Shown: positions 8,237 through 17,661, numbered from the stretch's first letter. The stretch: DNA of 64,000 bases from Corallococcus macrosporus DSM 14697 (GCF_002305895.1 NZ_CP022203.1:8528001-8592000); one strand, 5' to 3'. Program-made: numbers and translations. Notes: generated from the sequence alone by a model not told the origin.

Positions 8237-9360
8237 AAGCGCTCCTCGATGCGCTGACGGGCGGCGGCGCCCATGGCGACGCGCTGTTCGGGCGGCAGGG
8301 AGAGCACGTCCAGACACGCCTGCCCCAGGTGATTGAGCAGGGCCTTGGAGACGATGAAGCCATTGCGGCCGGGGTCCACGGCCTCGGGGATGCCGCCCGC
8401 GTCGCTGGCGATGACGGGCCGGGCGCAGGCCATGGCCTCCAGCAAGGCGTTGGGCATGCCCTCCCAGAGGGACGGCTGGAGGTAGACGTCGCACAGGCGC
8501 AGGTGCGCGGCGATGGCCTCGGGCGAGTCCAGCGGCCCGGAGATGACGATGCGCGCGGCGTCCTCGGGGTGCTCGGCGCGGAAGGAGACGAGGTGCTCGG
8601 CGTCACGCGGCCGCACCTCGCCGATGACGAGCAGGCACGCGGGCCGGACGCGGCGCACCTCGGTGAGGGCGGAGAGCAGGAAGGGCAGGCCCTTCTTGTG
8701 GCGGAGCTCCCCTGAGAAGCCGAGCACGGCCTCCTCGGGCGCGATGCCCAGCCGGGCCCGCAGCGCGGGGTCCGCGGGGCCGGGCGAGAAGATGCCGGTG
8801 TCCACGGCGTTGGGGATGACCTCCACCGCTTCGTCGCGCCCCAGGAGCATGCACATCTTCCGGCCCAGGTCCGCGGAGGCCGCGGTGAGGACGCGGGCGC
8901 GCTGCAGCGTCCACAGCAGGCGCGCGAAGTCCCCCGGGGGGAACATGAGCTGGTCCACGTCATTGCCCCGGGCGCTGACGGTGGAGGCGATGCCCACGGA
9001 CTCGGCGAAGGCGACGGCGAGGAACCCCGGCGGAGCCAGGTAGTGCCCCCACACCAGGTCATAGCGCTGCTTCGCGTGCAGGTAGCCGAGCACGTCGAGC
9101 GTGTGCTGCATGGACAGGTCCATGCTGCCGAACAGCCCCAGCCGGTGGAGCGTCACGCCGCGCGCGAAGGGTGAGACGTCGCCGGCGTCCGCCACCGTCT
9201 GGAGCGCTCCGGGCGCCGCCGTGCGCGTCCAGGCGAGCACGTCCACCCGTGCCCCCAGCTTCACCAGTGAGCCCGCGGTGCGCGCGCCACTGCGGGCCAG
9301 GCCGCCAATGTCGGGCGGGAAGCGTTCAGCGATGAGGAGGACGCGCGGGCTGTCGGACAT
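8167..9360 (-). CDS. glycosyltransferase family 4
   Basis: A 397-residue GT4 enzyme. It begins VLLIAERFPPDIGGLARSG, the usual N-terminal loop of GT4 enzymes. It has the linker EVIPNAVDTGIF, the segment VLGFSGELRHKKGLPFLL (phosphate-binding region) and the donor motif PSLWEGMPNALLEAMACARPVIASDAGG with the E-x7-E pattern. It is convergent with the previous glycosyltransferase and overlaps it by 70 bp. The two may modify the same glycan, but neither donor nor acceptor can be assigned. Confidence 0.92.
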   Translation of the reverse strand: MSDSPRVLLIAERFPPDIGGLARSGARTAGSLVKLGARVDVLAWTRTAAPGALQTVADAGDVSPFARGVTLHRLGLFGSMDLSMQHTLDVLGYLHAKQRYDLVWGHYLAPPGFLAVAFAESVGIASTVSARGNDVDQLMFPPGDFARLLWTLQRARVLTAASADLGRKMCMLLGRDEAVEVIPNAVDTGIFSPGPADPALRARLGIAPEEAVLGFSGELRHKKGLPFLLSALTEVRRVRPACLLVIGEVRPRDAEHLVSFRAEHPEDAARIVISGPLDSPEAIAAHLRLCDVYLQPSLWEGMPNALLEAMACARPVIASDAGGIPEAVDPGRNGFIVSKALLNHLGQACLDVLSLPPEQRVAMGAAARQRIEERFQAQAEAEVLRRVLARAIPSRSS

Positions 9361-9381
9361 GGCCGCGCCACGCTACCTCCT

Positions 9382-9909
9382 TCACGCGTCACCGCCACCC
9401 GCGACCTGTGTCTGGAGCCGGCCCAGCATCCGCACCACCGTCTTGCGTGAGACGCCCAGGAGCGCGGCCACCTCCCCCTGGGTGTGCCCCGCGGCGAAGT
9501 GCAGCAGGGCCGCCATGAGCGTCCGGGGTGGCTCGGCGCGGGACATCCACTGCAGGTCTCCCGCGGCATCGAGGCTCTCGGCGCTGCCGCGTCCGCCCCG
9601 GGGCACGCCCTGCGGCAGAGCCCCCCATGCCCCCATGAGCCGCTCATGCCTGCGCGACCGGGCCCGGCACCGGTCGAGCGCTTTGTGCGTCACCATCTGG
9701 TAGAGCAGCGTAAAGACAGAGGCCTCTCCCCGGTGCAGCCCAGGCTGGGACACCATGGCCAGGAACACCTCCTGCAAGACGTCCTCCGCCTCGTGACGGC
9801 AGCCCAGCAGGCGCCACGCACGGTGCCGCAAGGCCTTCGCATGGCGACGATAGAGCACGGCCAGGCCTGCCCTGCCGGCACGCGCAAGACACTCCTGACT
9901 CAAGGGCAT
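9382..9909 (-). CDS. RNA polymerase sigma factor, ECF type
   Basis: A 175-residue sigma-70 family protein of the extracytoplasmic-function group. Region 2 includes LYRRHAKALRHRAWRLLG and the core-binding segment HEAEDVLQEVFLAMV. Region 4 is a helix-turn-helix (TQGEVAALLGVSRKTVVRML). The linker between them is Gly/Arg-rich. I chose the ATG at 9909 because a GGGGTG ribosome-binding sequence lies just upstream and the family alignment starts here. An upstream in-frame Met at 10110 would add 67 residues translated from an AT-rich stretch that looks like promoter DNA. No anti-sigma factor is adjacent, so the controlling signal is unknown. Confidence 0.88.
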   Translation of the reverse strand: MPLSQECLARAGRAGLAVLYRRHAKALRHRAWRLLGCRHEAEDVLQEVFLAMVSQPGLHRGEASVFTLLYQMVTHKALDRCRARSRRHERLMGAWGALPQGVPRGGRGSAESLDAAGDLQWMSRAEPPRTLMAALLHFAAGHTQGEVAALLGVSRKTVVRMLGRLQTQVAGGGDA

Positions 9910-10228
9910 CCACCCCGGCACGACCAACGACGTGGCAATTCCCCGCGCTCCACTCAAGACATTCGCCGAGTGCTCATATTGATAATTGAAAAAGTCAGGC
10001 ACAGCAAGCCGGGGCCCCTGCCGCCATGCGTTGTCGCTGTCCCAGGAATTCATGCTCGGACGACAAACCATCGCCTCCGGCTCCACGCACCTCACTCGCA
10101 TGAAAGCCATTTCAACGGCGACCCAGCCCGAGTGAACATTGACACCCCATCTTCAGACGGAGCCTGACCGGACAGTCATTCCATCCCGAAGAGGCAGGGC
10201 ACGGGAATGGCTCACAGGGAGTCCCGAA
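9910..10228 (+). other. divergent intergenic region, AT-rich core
   Basis: A 319-bp gap between the divergent sigma factor and RCC1/MopE lipoprotein genes. The stretch around 9960-9995 is unusually AT-rich for this genome and is the likely promoter area for one or both genes. I could not fix -35/-10 boxes with confidence. No small gene is convincing here. Confidence 0.4.
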
Positions 10229-13200
10229 TTGAAAAGACAGTCCCCCCCATGTTCCACGGAACGTCTCGTCTGGAGAACGGCGGTCCTCATGCTGGCCCTC
10301 TGGGGCTGCGGCGGCCCGCAGGAGACAGCCACGGAGCATGAAGAAGCACTGAGTACATCGAACCAGGGCCTTGCGGCATCCGTCCGAGTCACCCAGGACG
10401 TGGCGGCGGGCGCCTATCACAGCCTCTTCCTCAAGAAGAATGGCGAGGTCTGGAGCTGGGGCCAGAACACGGCGGGCCAGCTTGGAACGGGCAGCGTCAG
10501 CACCACGCCGCAGTCCCAGCCCGCGCAGGTCATCGGCCTCCCCGCCATCAAGGCCATCGCTGCGGGCATCGCTCACTCACTGGCGCTGGATACGAACGGC
10601 GAAGTCTGGGCGTGGGGCCAGAATGCCGCCGGGCAGGCGGGGATTGGCAGCACGGGCGGCACCGTGTTGCAGCCGCAGAAGGTGCCCGCGCTCTCCGGGA
10701 TTCAGGCCATCGCCGCCAACGGCAGCTACTCGCTCGCGCTGGGTGAGGATGGGAGCCTGTGGGCCTGGGGCCAGAACAGCTCCGGTCAGGTCGGGACGGG
10801 GAGCACCAGCGTGTCGGTCCACACGCCCACGCAGGTGCAGGGGCTGCCGGCCATCCGCGCCATCGCGGCGGGCCTGAACCACGTCCTGGCGCTGGATACC
10901 GAGGGCCGCGTGTGGGGCTGGGGCGCGAACACGTCCGGCCAGACGGGACGGGGCAGCACCAGCACGACCGTGCTGAGCCCCACACTGGTGACGGGCCTGC
11001 CACCGGTCCGAGCGATCGCCGCGGGCGCGGGTCACTCCCTCGCGGTGGATGAAGCCTTCGGCAACGTCTGGGCCTGGGGCCAGAACAACTTCGGGCAGAC
11101 GGGGACTGGCGCCACGAGCACCACGCCCGTCCTGAACCCCACTGCGGTGGGAGGCATCTTCGCCGTCACGGACATCGCCGCAGGTCACTTCTTCTCCCTG
11201 GCCATCGTTGGCGAGGGGCATGCGGTGGCGTGGGGACACAACGTCTTCGGCCAACTGGGGAACGGGAGCACGACGGCCAGCGCCATTCCGGTGAGCGTGA
11301 CGGGGCTCGGTGACGCGCGCGCCGTCGCGGCCGGCGCGCAGCACGCGCTGGCCATCCGTCCGGGGTGCCCGGTGTGGAGCTGGGGCAACAACGGGCAGGG
11401 GCAGCTCGGCACGGGCAGCGTCTCCACCGCGCCCACGTCGACGCCGCTGTCGAGCCTCATCATCAACACGTTCTACTTCGACGGCGACATGGACGGCTTC
11501 GGGGATGAGTACATCGCCGAGCAGGCCTGTGAGCCGTCACCCGGGTTCGTGGAGGAGTTGGACTGCGACGACTACTCGATGACCACGTTCCCCGGCGCGC
11601 CCGAGATGTGCAACGGCATGGATGAAAACTGTGACGGCACCGTGGACGACGGGAACCCCAGCGGAGGTGACACCTGCTCCACCGGCTTGCTGGGAGTCTG
11701 CGCCACGGGCACCACGGCGTGCGTCGAAGGCGCGGTGGCCTGTCAGCAGAACCAGACGGCGTCCGATGAGCTGTGCGATGCCCTCGACAACGACTGCGAC
11801 GGCGAGGCTGACGAGGACAACCCGGAAGGACTCCAGGAGTGCGCGACCGGGCAGCAAGGTGTGTGCGGTGAAGGCGTGACGTACTGCACCCACGGCGCGG
11901 TCGAATGCGTCCAGAAGCAGGGCCCTGCGCCGGAGGTCTGCGATGGCCGGGACAACGACTGCAATGGAGAGCTGGACGAAGGCGTGACGCTGGAGACGTG
12001 GTACCGCGACGCGGACGGCGACGGCTTCGGCGATGCGAGCCAGCCGGCGCAGGGCTGTGTGCAGCCGGCTGGCTACGTGACGAACGCGAACGACTGCAAC
12101 GACGGCAACGCCGCCATCCGGCCTGGTGCGGCGGAGACGTGCGACGGGCTGGACAACGACTGCAATGGATCCGTCGACGAAGGCGTGCTGAGCACCTGGT
12201 ACCGCGACGCGGACGGCGATGGGTTCGGCAACGGTGCCCAGCCCGCGCAGGCCTGCGCCCAGCCCGAAGGGCACGTCGCGAACGCCAACGACTGCGATGA
12301 CGCCTCCGCCAACGTCCGTCCGGGTGCTTCGGAGGTCTGTGACAGTGTGGACAACAACTGCAACGGCGCGGTGGACGAGGGCCTGACCTTCCAGGCTTGG
12401 TACCGCGACGCTGACGGAGACGGATATGGTGCGCCGACGCAGTCGACGCAGGCCTGTTCGCAGCCCGGCGGCTACGTGTCCAACGCCAGCGACTGCAACG
12501 ACGCGAGTGCCAGCATTCGTCCTGGCGTCTCGGAGGTTTGCGACAGCGTGGACAACAACTGCAATGGCACCGTCGACGAGGGCGTCGGTTCCACGTGGTA
12601 CCGAGACGCGGATGGCGACGGGTTCGGCACCCCGAGCCAGCCCACCCAGGCGTGCTCGCAGCCGAGCGGCTACGTAGCCAACAACACCGACTGCAACGAC
12701 GCCACCTCAGGTGCCCGTCCTGGCGGCACGGAGTCGTGCGACGGCGTGGACAACAACTGCAACGGGTCCATTGATGAAGGCGTGAAATCCACGTGGTACC
12801 GTGATGCCGACGGTGACGGCTATGGGAGCACGAGCGCGAGCGCGTCCACCCAGGCATGTTCGAAGCCCAGCGGATACGTCTCCAACGCCACTGACTGCAA
12901 CGACGCCAGCGCCACCATCCGTCCTGGAGCCTCGGAGGTCTGCGACGGCGCGGACAACAACTGCAACGGCTCCATTGATGAAGGCGTGAAATCCACGTGG
13001 TACCGTGATGCCGACGGTGACGGCTATGGGAGCACGAGCGCGAGCGCGTCCACCCAGGCGTGTTCGAAGCCCAGCGGATACGTCTCCAACGCCACTGACT
13101 GCAACGACGCCAGCGCCACCATCCGTCCTGGAGCCTCGGAGGTCTGCGACGGCGCGGACAACAACTGCAACGGCTCCATTGATGAAGGCGTGAAATCCAC

Positions 13201-13678
13201 GTGGTACCGTGATGCCGACGGTGACGGCTATGGGAGCACGAGCGCGAGCGCGTCCACCCAGGCGTGTTCGAAGCCCAGCGGATACGTCTCCAACGCCACT
13301 GACTGCAACGACGCCAACTCCAGCATTCACCCAAACGCCACAGAGGTCTGTGACGGGGTAGACAACAACTGCAATGGCCCCATTGACGAAGGAGTGCTCA
13401 CAACATGGTATCGGGACGCGGATGGCGACGGCTTTGGAAATCCAGTCATTTCCACACAGTCTTGCACCCGCCCATCGGGATTCACAGCCTCCAACACTGA
13501 CTGCAACGACAACTTCAATCTCATACATCCGGACCGACCCGAGCTTTGCTATGACGGGATCGACAACGACTGCAACAGCTTGGTCGACAAGCTATGCGAA
13601 ATATGCCTCTTCACCGCACAGGCAGCCAGCCACACAGGAAAGCCATCGGAACAAATTGAGGCCTGCAGAATATTATAG
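10229..13678 (+). CDS. giant lipoprotein: RCC1 repeats plus MopE-type metal-binding repeats
   Basis: A protein of 1149 residues. The TTG at 10229 is preceded by AGGGAG at good spacing and gives a Lys/Arg n-region, a hydrophobic helix and a lipobox (ALWGCGG), so it should be a surface or periplasmic lipoprotein. From about 10390 to 11460 there are about seven RCC1 repeats (AAGxxHSLAL, EVWSWGQN, GQLGTGS), which should form a beta-propeller. From about 11470 to the end there are roughly ten modules of the pattern DADGDGFG..C..P.GYV...DCND..I.PGA.E.CDG.DN.CNG..DEG, the 'putative metal-binding motif' first known from the copper-binding MopE of Methylococcus. Each module has four Cys and acidic loops. 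Three modules are nearly identical at DNA level. The final about 360 bp is less G+C-rich. Metal binding is inferred from family. Confidence 0.9.
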   Translation: MKRQSPPCSTERLVWRTAVLMLALWGCGGPQETATEHEEALSTSNQGLAASVRVTQDVAAGAYHSLFLKKNGEVWSWGQNTAGQLGTGSVSTTPQSQPAQVIGLPAIKAIAAGIAHSLALDTNGEVWAWGQNAAGQAGIGSTGGTVLQPQKVPALSGIQAIAANGSYSLALGEDGSLWAWGQNSSGQVGTGSTSVSVHTPTQVQGLPAIRAIAAGLNHVLALDTEGRVWGWGANTSGQTGRGSTSTTVLSPTLVTGLPPVRAIAAGAGHSLAVDEAFGNVWAWGQNNFGQTGTGATSTTPVLNPTAVGGIFAVTDIAAGHFFSLAIVGEGHAVAWGHNVFGQLGNGSTTASAIPVSVTGLGDARAVAAGAQHALAIRPGCPVWSWGNNGQGQLGTGSVSTAPTSTPLSSLIINTFYFDGDMDGFGDEYIAEQACEPSPGFVEELDCDDYSMTTFPGAPEMCNGMDENCDGTVDDGNPSGGDTCSTGLLGVCATGTTACVEGAVACQQNQTASDELCDALDNDCDGEADEDNPEGLQECATGQQGVCGEGVTYCTHGAVECVQKQGPAPEVCDGRDNDCNGELDEGVTLETWYRDADGDGFGDASQPAQGCVQPAGYVTNANDCNDGNAAIRPGAAETCDGLDNDCNGSVDEGVLSTWYRDADGDGFGNGAQPAQACAQPEGHVANANDCDDASANVRPGASEVCDSVDNNCNGAVDEGLTFQAWYRDADGDGYGAPTQSTQACSQPGGYVSNASDCNDASASIRPGVSEVCDSVDNNCNGTVDEGVGSTWYRDADGDGFGTPSQPTQACSQPSGYVANNTDCNDATSGARPGGTESCDGVDNNCNGSIDEGVKSTWYRDADGDGYGSTSASASTQACSKPSGYVSNATDCNDASATIRPGASEVCDGADNNCNGSIDEGVKSTWYRDADGDGYGSTSASASTQACSKPSGYVSNATDCNDASATIRPGASEVCDGADNNCNGSIDEGVKSTWYRDADGDGYGSTSASASTQACSKPSGYVSNATDCNDANSSIHPNATEVCDGVDNNCNGPIDEGVLTTWYRDADGDGFGNPVISTQSCTRPSGFTASNTDCNDNFNLIHPDRPELCYDGIDNDCNSLVDKLCEICLFTAQAASHTGKPSEQIEACRIL
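12767..13316 (+). repeat. 204-bp in-frame tandem repeat, three copies
   Basis: Coding repeat inside the MopE-type region. Copies begin at 12767, 12971 and 13175 (period exactly 204 bp, 68 codons). The first two copies differ at only one or two bases (for example A/G at 12858), and the third is intact to about 13316, where it changes to a divergent module. This near-identity contrasts with the other modules of the same protein and indicates recent tandem duplication. Confidence 0.95.
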
Positions 13679-13756
13679 CCCCAAGCCGCATATGCCTCGA
13701 TCTCGTAGCGCCGAAAGTGGCCTTCGCCCAGTCGAAGGCCACCTCCTCTCCGCACT

Positions 13757-14554
13757 TCACTGTCCAAAGCCTCCCAGCGCGGTCCGGCTGAAGCTCGCGG
13801 CACCCTGACTCACTCGCGCGGCGGACTGGCTGAACACCTGGAACGCCGCGCGAATCTCCTGGGCGCTCTGCCCTGGCGTGAGAATCCACTTGTCGTCGAT
13901 GCCCATCTCCCGGAACACGCGCCGGAAGTCCGTGCTCCCATCGTCAATGCCCATCGCCGCGACGATGTGATTCTCCGCCCGCTTCAAGTCCTTCACCAGC
14001 GCCGCCACGTCCTTCGCCTTCGCCTGGGTCGAGTGCTGGTCCGAGCCATCCGTAATCAGCAGCGTCACCGTCCGCACCGGCACGCCGTTGGCGCTGAACT
14101 CCTGCGCCTTCGCGAGCACCGTGCCCAGCAGCACCACCGCCTGGTCATACAAAGGCGTGCCGCTGTCCGCCCGGTAGTTCTTGGCATGCATCCGCACCAC
14201 GTCCTCCACCGGCCGGAACGGGTTCAGCACGAAGCCGTTGAGGTAGCGCGTGTGGAAGAGGACGCCGTCCTTCTGCTTGCTCGCCAGCAGCGCGTCCAGC
14301 ACCAGGTTGTGCCCGTCACACACCGTCTTCGAGTGCCCGGAGTAGTCGATGCTCCCCGAGTCATCCGGCATCACCGTCACCAGCACCACCTCACTGGACT
14401 GCACGTCCTCCACGCAGACGCCGAGCCCCGCCTGAATCTGCGCGCCCAGGTCCACCACCGTCAGCGCCTGCAACCCCGCCGGGCTCAGCACGCCCTCCGC
14501 GTGGGCGTCATCGAAGAGCTTCCGGATGCCACCGCCATTCGCCTTGCTGCTCAT
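13757..14554 (-). CDS. vWA-domain protein, TerY-like
   Basis: A 265-residue cytoplasmic von Willebrand A domain protein. The metal-dependent adhesion site is complete: DxSxS at Asp64-Asp-Ser66-Gly-Ser68, Thr133 in SGTPLYD, and Asp169 in LLITDGSD. A divalent cation, and through it a partner protein, can therefore be bound. The overall length and C-terminal 'SQSAARVSQGAASFSRTALGGFGQ' tail resemble TerY-type vWA proteins of stress systems. The start has an AAGGAG site nine bases upstream. It is the last gene of the run that begins with the PP2C phosphatase at 18465 and follows the nicotinamidase by 102 bp. In known TerY-P triads the vWA protein works with a PP2C phosphatase and a kinase, and here all three are present. 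Confidence 0.9.
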   Translation of the reverse strand: MSSKANGGGIRKLFDDAHAEGVLSPAGLQALTVVDLGAQIQAGLGVCVEDVQSSEVVLVTVMPDDSGSIDYSGHSKTVCDGHNLVLDALLASKQKDGVLFHTRYLNGFVLNPFRPVEDVVRMHAKNYRADSGTPLYDQAVVLLGTVLAKAQEFSANGVPVRTVTLLITDGSDQHSTQAKAKDVAALVKDLKRAENHIVAAMGIDDGSTDFRRVFREMGIDDKWILTPGQSAQEIRAAFQVFSQSAARVSQGAASFSRTALGGFGQ

Positions 14555-14656
14555 GTCCCGTGCTCCTTCTCCCTCTCCCGAGGGCAGGGCTCCGCCCGTC
14601 CCGCGCGAGCGAGCACAGACGAAGCGATTGCTGTGTGCTTTGAAACGCCGCGCCGC

Positions 14657-15721
14657 TCAGGCGATGCGCAGGTCCGGCCAGCTCGCCAGCGGGTCCGTGG
14701 ACTTCACCAGGTGCATGCCCGCGTCCGCGAAGCGCTGGAGCGACGCCTCCGCCTGCGGCGTGAAGTCCGCCGCGAAGCCGCCCTTGCCGTCCGGCACCGT
14801 CACCGCCGACATGCAGTCCGTCAGCAGGTACACCTTGCGAGCCAGCGCCGCGTCCTGCGCGACAATCTCCCCGAGCAGGTCGTCGATGGAGCTCTTCACG
14901 CAGTGGCTGGCCGCCTGCCCTGCGATCACCACCGCGTCCGCGGTCAGCAGCGTCTTGAGGAACTGGGTGTTGCGCTGCGCCAGCGGCTGGCCGTCATGCC
15001 GCCCCAGCACCTCCGGGCGCAGCACCGAGTAGTTCTCCGTCAGCGGATTGCCGCCCTTCACCTCCGCCCACGACTGCACGCCCCGCGCGAACGAGTGGAA
15101 CAGCCGCGCCTCCTGCACCACGCCCGCCAGCGCGTGTCCGTCACTCCCCAGCAGGCAGTGCGGCGGCCACAGGTACAGCGTGTACTTCCCCGCCCGCTCC
15201 AACTCCTCGCAGTAGTACTTCACCTGCTTGAGCAGCCAGGGGTAGTTGCCGCCGCACAGCCACTTCGCCATCGCGGGGTTGGGCCGCGCCTGCCCTCGCT
15301 CAATCTGCTCGCGCGTCACCTCGCGGTACGGCGTCAGCGGCTGGTCATCCTGGTCCACCCAGAAGGACGGGAAGAAGATCTGGTACGCGAAGTGGGTATC
15401 CAGCGTCGCCGTCACGTTCGTCAGCGCGCCGAGGTTCCGGTAGATGAACTCCGCGATGCGGCGGCTGTCATCCACGGCCCCGCGTCCGCTGCGTCCCGCC
15501 ACGTAGAGCGAGCCCTCCGGGAAGCAGAAGTCCTTCTGCACGTCGATGAGCAGCAGGTGCAGGTTGAACGTGTCCGTCGCCGACATGGAGACGTCGTTCG
15601 CCGCGCGCCAGCCCTGGGCCTCCACCTGGAGCTTCCCCGCGTCAGGGTTGTACCCGAACTGCCCTGCGTGGGCCGCGTCGTAGAATCTCGGAAGCGGAAG
15701 CGCCTTCACTTGCGTCTTCAT
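14657..15721 (-). CDS. nicotinamidase-like cysteine hydrolase
   Basis: A 354-residue isochorismatase-fold hydrolase, longer than the usual about 200-residue PncA because of N-terminal and middle insertions. Residues fitting the nicotinamidase active site are Asp60 in LLLIDVQKDF, a metal-type DTH (Asp108, His110), Lys179 just before the WPPHC segment (185-189), and the nucleophile Cys274 in IAGQAASHC. The predicted reaction is nicotinamide to nicotinate plus ammonia, feeding NAD salvage. A related amide or another pyridine-type substrate is possible given the size. The start is fixed by a perfect AGGAGG site 8 bases upstream of the ATG. It lies between the kinase (58-bp gap) and the vWA gene, an unusual place for an NAD-salvage enzyme. 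Confidence 0.88.
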   Translation of the reverse strand: MKTQVKALPLPRFYDAAHAGQFGYNPDAGKLQVEAQGWRAANDVSMSATDTFNLHLLLIDVQKDFCFPEGSLYVAGRSGRGAVDDSRRIAEFIYRNLGALTNVTATLDTHFAYQIFFPSFWVDQDDQPLTPYREVTREQIERGQARPNPAMAKWLCGGNYPWLLKQVKYYCEELERAGKYTLYLWPPHCLLGSDGHALAGVVQEARLFHSFARGVQSWAEVKGGNPLTENYSVLRPEVLGRHDGQPLAQRNTQFLKTLLTADAVVIAGQAASHCVKSSIDDLLGEIVAQDAALARKVYLLTDCMSAVTVPDGKGGFAADFTPQAEASLQRFADAGMHLVKSTDPLASWPDLRIA

Positions 15722-15779
15722 CGTCCTACCTCCTGTGAGGCGTGGAGGCACCCGCTCCACGCGGTTGAGAGAAGTCACT

Positions 15780-17657
15780 TCAGTTCATTCGCAGCGTGGC
15801 GATGTCCCGCTGCCCCACCACCGCCAACCCCTGCCGCACCAGGAAGAGCGAGCTGCCCGCGTCCACGAAGGGCTCCGCGTCGGGGAACTCGCGAACCGCT
15901 TCCAGCCGGCCCTGCCGCGGCTCCACGCGCGTGAGCCCGGTATCCGTGGCGCAGAACAACGCCTCGCCCGCCGCGCACCGTCCACGCGGTGCCTGGCCCA
16001 GCCAGGAGCCATCTCCCGCCTCCGCCACCGCGCCCGCGCGCACGGCCCCATCGGCGCCCACCACCACACAGTGGTGCAGCGTGCGCCCGCCCACCTCCTC
16101 CACCAGGAACAGCCACGCGGAGGTCCCATCGAAGACACAGTCCGCGTCCACCAGCTTCCCCGTGGGCCATGGGAGAGCCAGCCCGTCCTTCAATCCCAGG
16201 CGCTCCGCGTCGAAGACTAAGGCGCCGCGAAGTCCTCCCGCGCGGTGGAAGCCCAAGCCGAAGCGAGGCACCACGAAGAGCCGCGTCTGCCCTTCGAGCA
16301 CGTCGCCGATGCGCTCCGCCCCATGAGCCCCCTCCCGCCACAGCCCGCCCCCCACGGACCAGTACCGGTGCCGCGCGTTGGTGGCGAAGGCCGGCTGGCC
16401 CTCTGGCGCATCCACGCCCAGGCGCTCTGGAGTCCTGCCGGGCGCCAGCACCGCCACCTCGCCGCCCCGGCCCACCAACGTCACGTCCCCCTGCAACGCC
16501 CAGCGAAGCGACGGGTCCAGCGCCCCGCGCAGCACGACGCGGCCGTCCTCCCGCCGGTACGCGCCCTCCGCGTGGTAGAGCCACCGCAGGGCGCCCTCCT
16601 CGTTGCTCGCGTGCACCAACACGCCCCGCGTGGAGAAGAGCCGCGTCGCCGTCACCTGCCCGCGCACCGAGGTCACCGGCGTGGCGGCCGCGGTGGCGTG
16701 AGGCCGGCACGTCGCGCACGCCGCGCGCGCATGCTCCAGGCCGCACGAGGCACAGGACGTGAAGCGCAGGCCCTCCAGCAACGGCAGCGGAAAGACGCCG
16801 CGCAGGTCCTCCACGAAGACGCGGTGCAGGTGATGCAGCACGTCGTCCGGCAGGGTCGCCAGCGGCAGCGCGGGCTTCGGGTACTGCACCTCCGGATGGA
16901 ACACGGTGACGCGCTGGAGCACCCTGCCCGCGGGCGTCGTCCTCGCCGCGGGTGTCTTGGGTTTGTGAACGCCGCCGTGCGGTCCCACGCACAGCAGCGA
17001 CTGCATCACCGCGACGGAATAGGCATACCAATCGCTCTCATTCGACGCGGGCCGATTGGGAACCAGCCCTTGCGTGCCAGCGCTCCCGAGCCGCAGCGGG
17101 TCGAGGAAGCGCTCCGTGAACACCGGACAGAGGAACCCACCGAACTGGAAGCTGTCCGCGTCGATGAGGTACGCCTCCGCGGCGCCCACCACGAGCACGT
17201 TGAGGTCGTTGAAGTCCCCCACCACCACGCCCGCCCCGTGGACCGCGCTCAGCGTCCGATGCAGGCCGCGCAGCACCTCCACCACCCGCCCGGCCGCGGC
17301 GCCCGCCCTGCGGAACGACGGCTCTCCGAAGCGCCGCAGCGGCTCCACGCCGTCCAGCTTGCGCATGGCGTAGCCCAGCACCGTGCGCCCCTGCTTGTCC
17401 GTCGCCAGGGCCTGGGGCGACACCACCCGTCCGGGCAACCCCGTCGGGAAGGCGTGCAGCTTGCGCTGATGCTCGTCCAGGCGGACCCGGGCCGCGGCCT
17501 GCTCGGTGGGCAGGCCCGTGTAGTCGGGGTGCTCGGGCGGCTTGAACACCTTGAGGGCGCGGCCATCCCCCAGGTCGAACACGTCCGCCTCGCCCCCCTT
17601 GCCCAGCGCTCGCGCCGGGTTCAGCCGCACCTTCTTGCCTTCGAGCCAGACGTCCAT
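15780..17657 (-). CDS. atypical Ser/Thr protein kinase with zinc ribbon and beta-rich C-terminal half
   Basis: A 625-residue protein. The kinase domain spans about 10-290: glycine loop GKGGEADV (19-26), ATP lysine Lys36 in ALKVFK, catalytic loop GDFNDLNVL (Asp148, Asn153) in place of HRDxxxxN, and metal-binding IDAD (166/168) in place of DFG. A zinc ribbon follows with Cys302, Cys305, Cys314 and Cys317. The remaining about 300 residues are beta-rich with GxxW/DG turns (LRWLYHAEGAYRREDGRVV, YWSVGGGLWREG), suggesting a propeller-like sensor. A kinase plus zinc ribbon next to PP2C and vWA genes is the TerY-P layout. The start at 17657 is only four bases after the PP2C stop, so the two are cotranslated. 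Kinase activity is inferred; the substrate may be the vWA protein. Confidence 0.88.
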   Translation of the reverse strand: MDVWLEGKKVRLNPARALGKGGEADVFDLGDGRALKVFKPPEHPDYTGLPTEQAAARVRLDEHQRKLHAFPTGLPGRVVSPQALATDKQGRTVLGYAMRKLDGVEPLRRFGEPSFRRAGAAAGRVVEVLRGLHRTLSAVHGAGVVVGDFNDLNVLVVGAAEAYLIDADSFQFGGFLCPVFTERFLDPLRLGSAGTQGLVPNRPASNESDWYAYSVAVMQSLLCVGPHGGVHKPKTPAARTTPAGRVLQRVTVFHPEVQYPKPALPLATLPDDVLHHLHRVFVEDLRGVFPLPLLEGLRFTSCASCGLEHARAACATCRPHATAAATPVTSVRGQVTATRLFSTRGVLVHASNEEGALRWLYHAEGAYRREDGRVVLRGALDPSLRWALQGDVTLVGRGGEVAVLAPGRTPERLGVDAPEGQPAFATNARHRYWSVGGGLWREGAHGAERIGDVLEGQTRLFVVPRFGLGFHRAGGLRGALVFDAERLGLKDGLALPWPTGKLVDADCVFDGTSAWLFLVEEVGGRTLHHCVVVGADGAVRAGAVAEAGDGSWLGQAPRGRCAAGEALFCATDTGLTRVEPRQGRLEAVREFPDAEPFVDAGSSLFLVRQGLAVVGQRDIATLRMN

Positions 17658-17661
17658 GACC

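Noticed and set aside
9910-10110. Longer N-terminus of the sigma factor from 10110
   Set aside because: The extra 67 residues come from an AT-rich, promoter-like stretch and are not part of the family; the start at 9909 has a ribosome site.
12767-13316. Regularly spaced repeats considered as a CRISPR-like array
   Set aside because: Period 204 bp equals 68 codons, the repeats are in frame and encode metal-binding modules, and there are no unique spacers.
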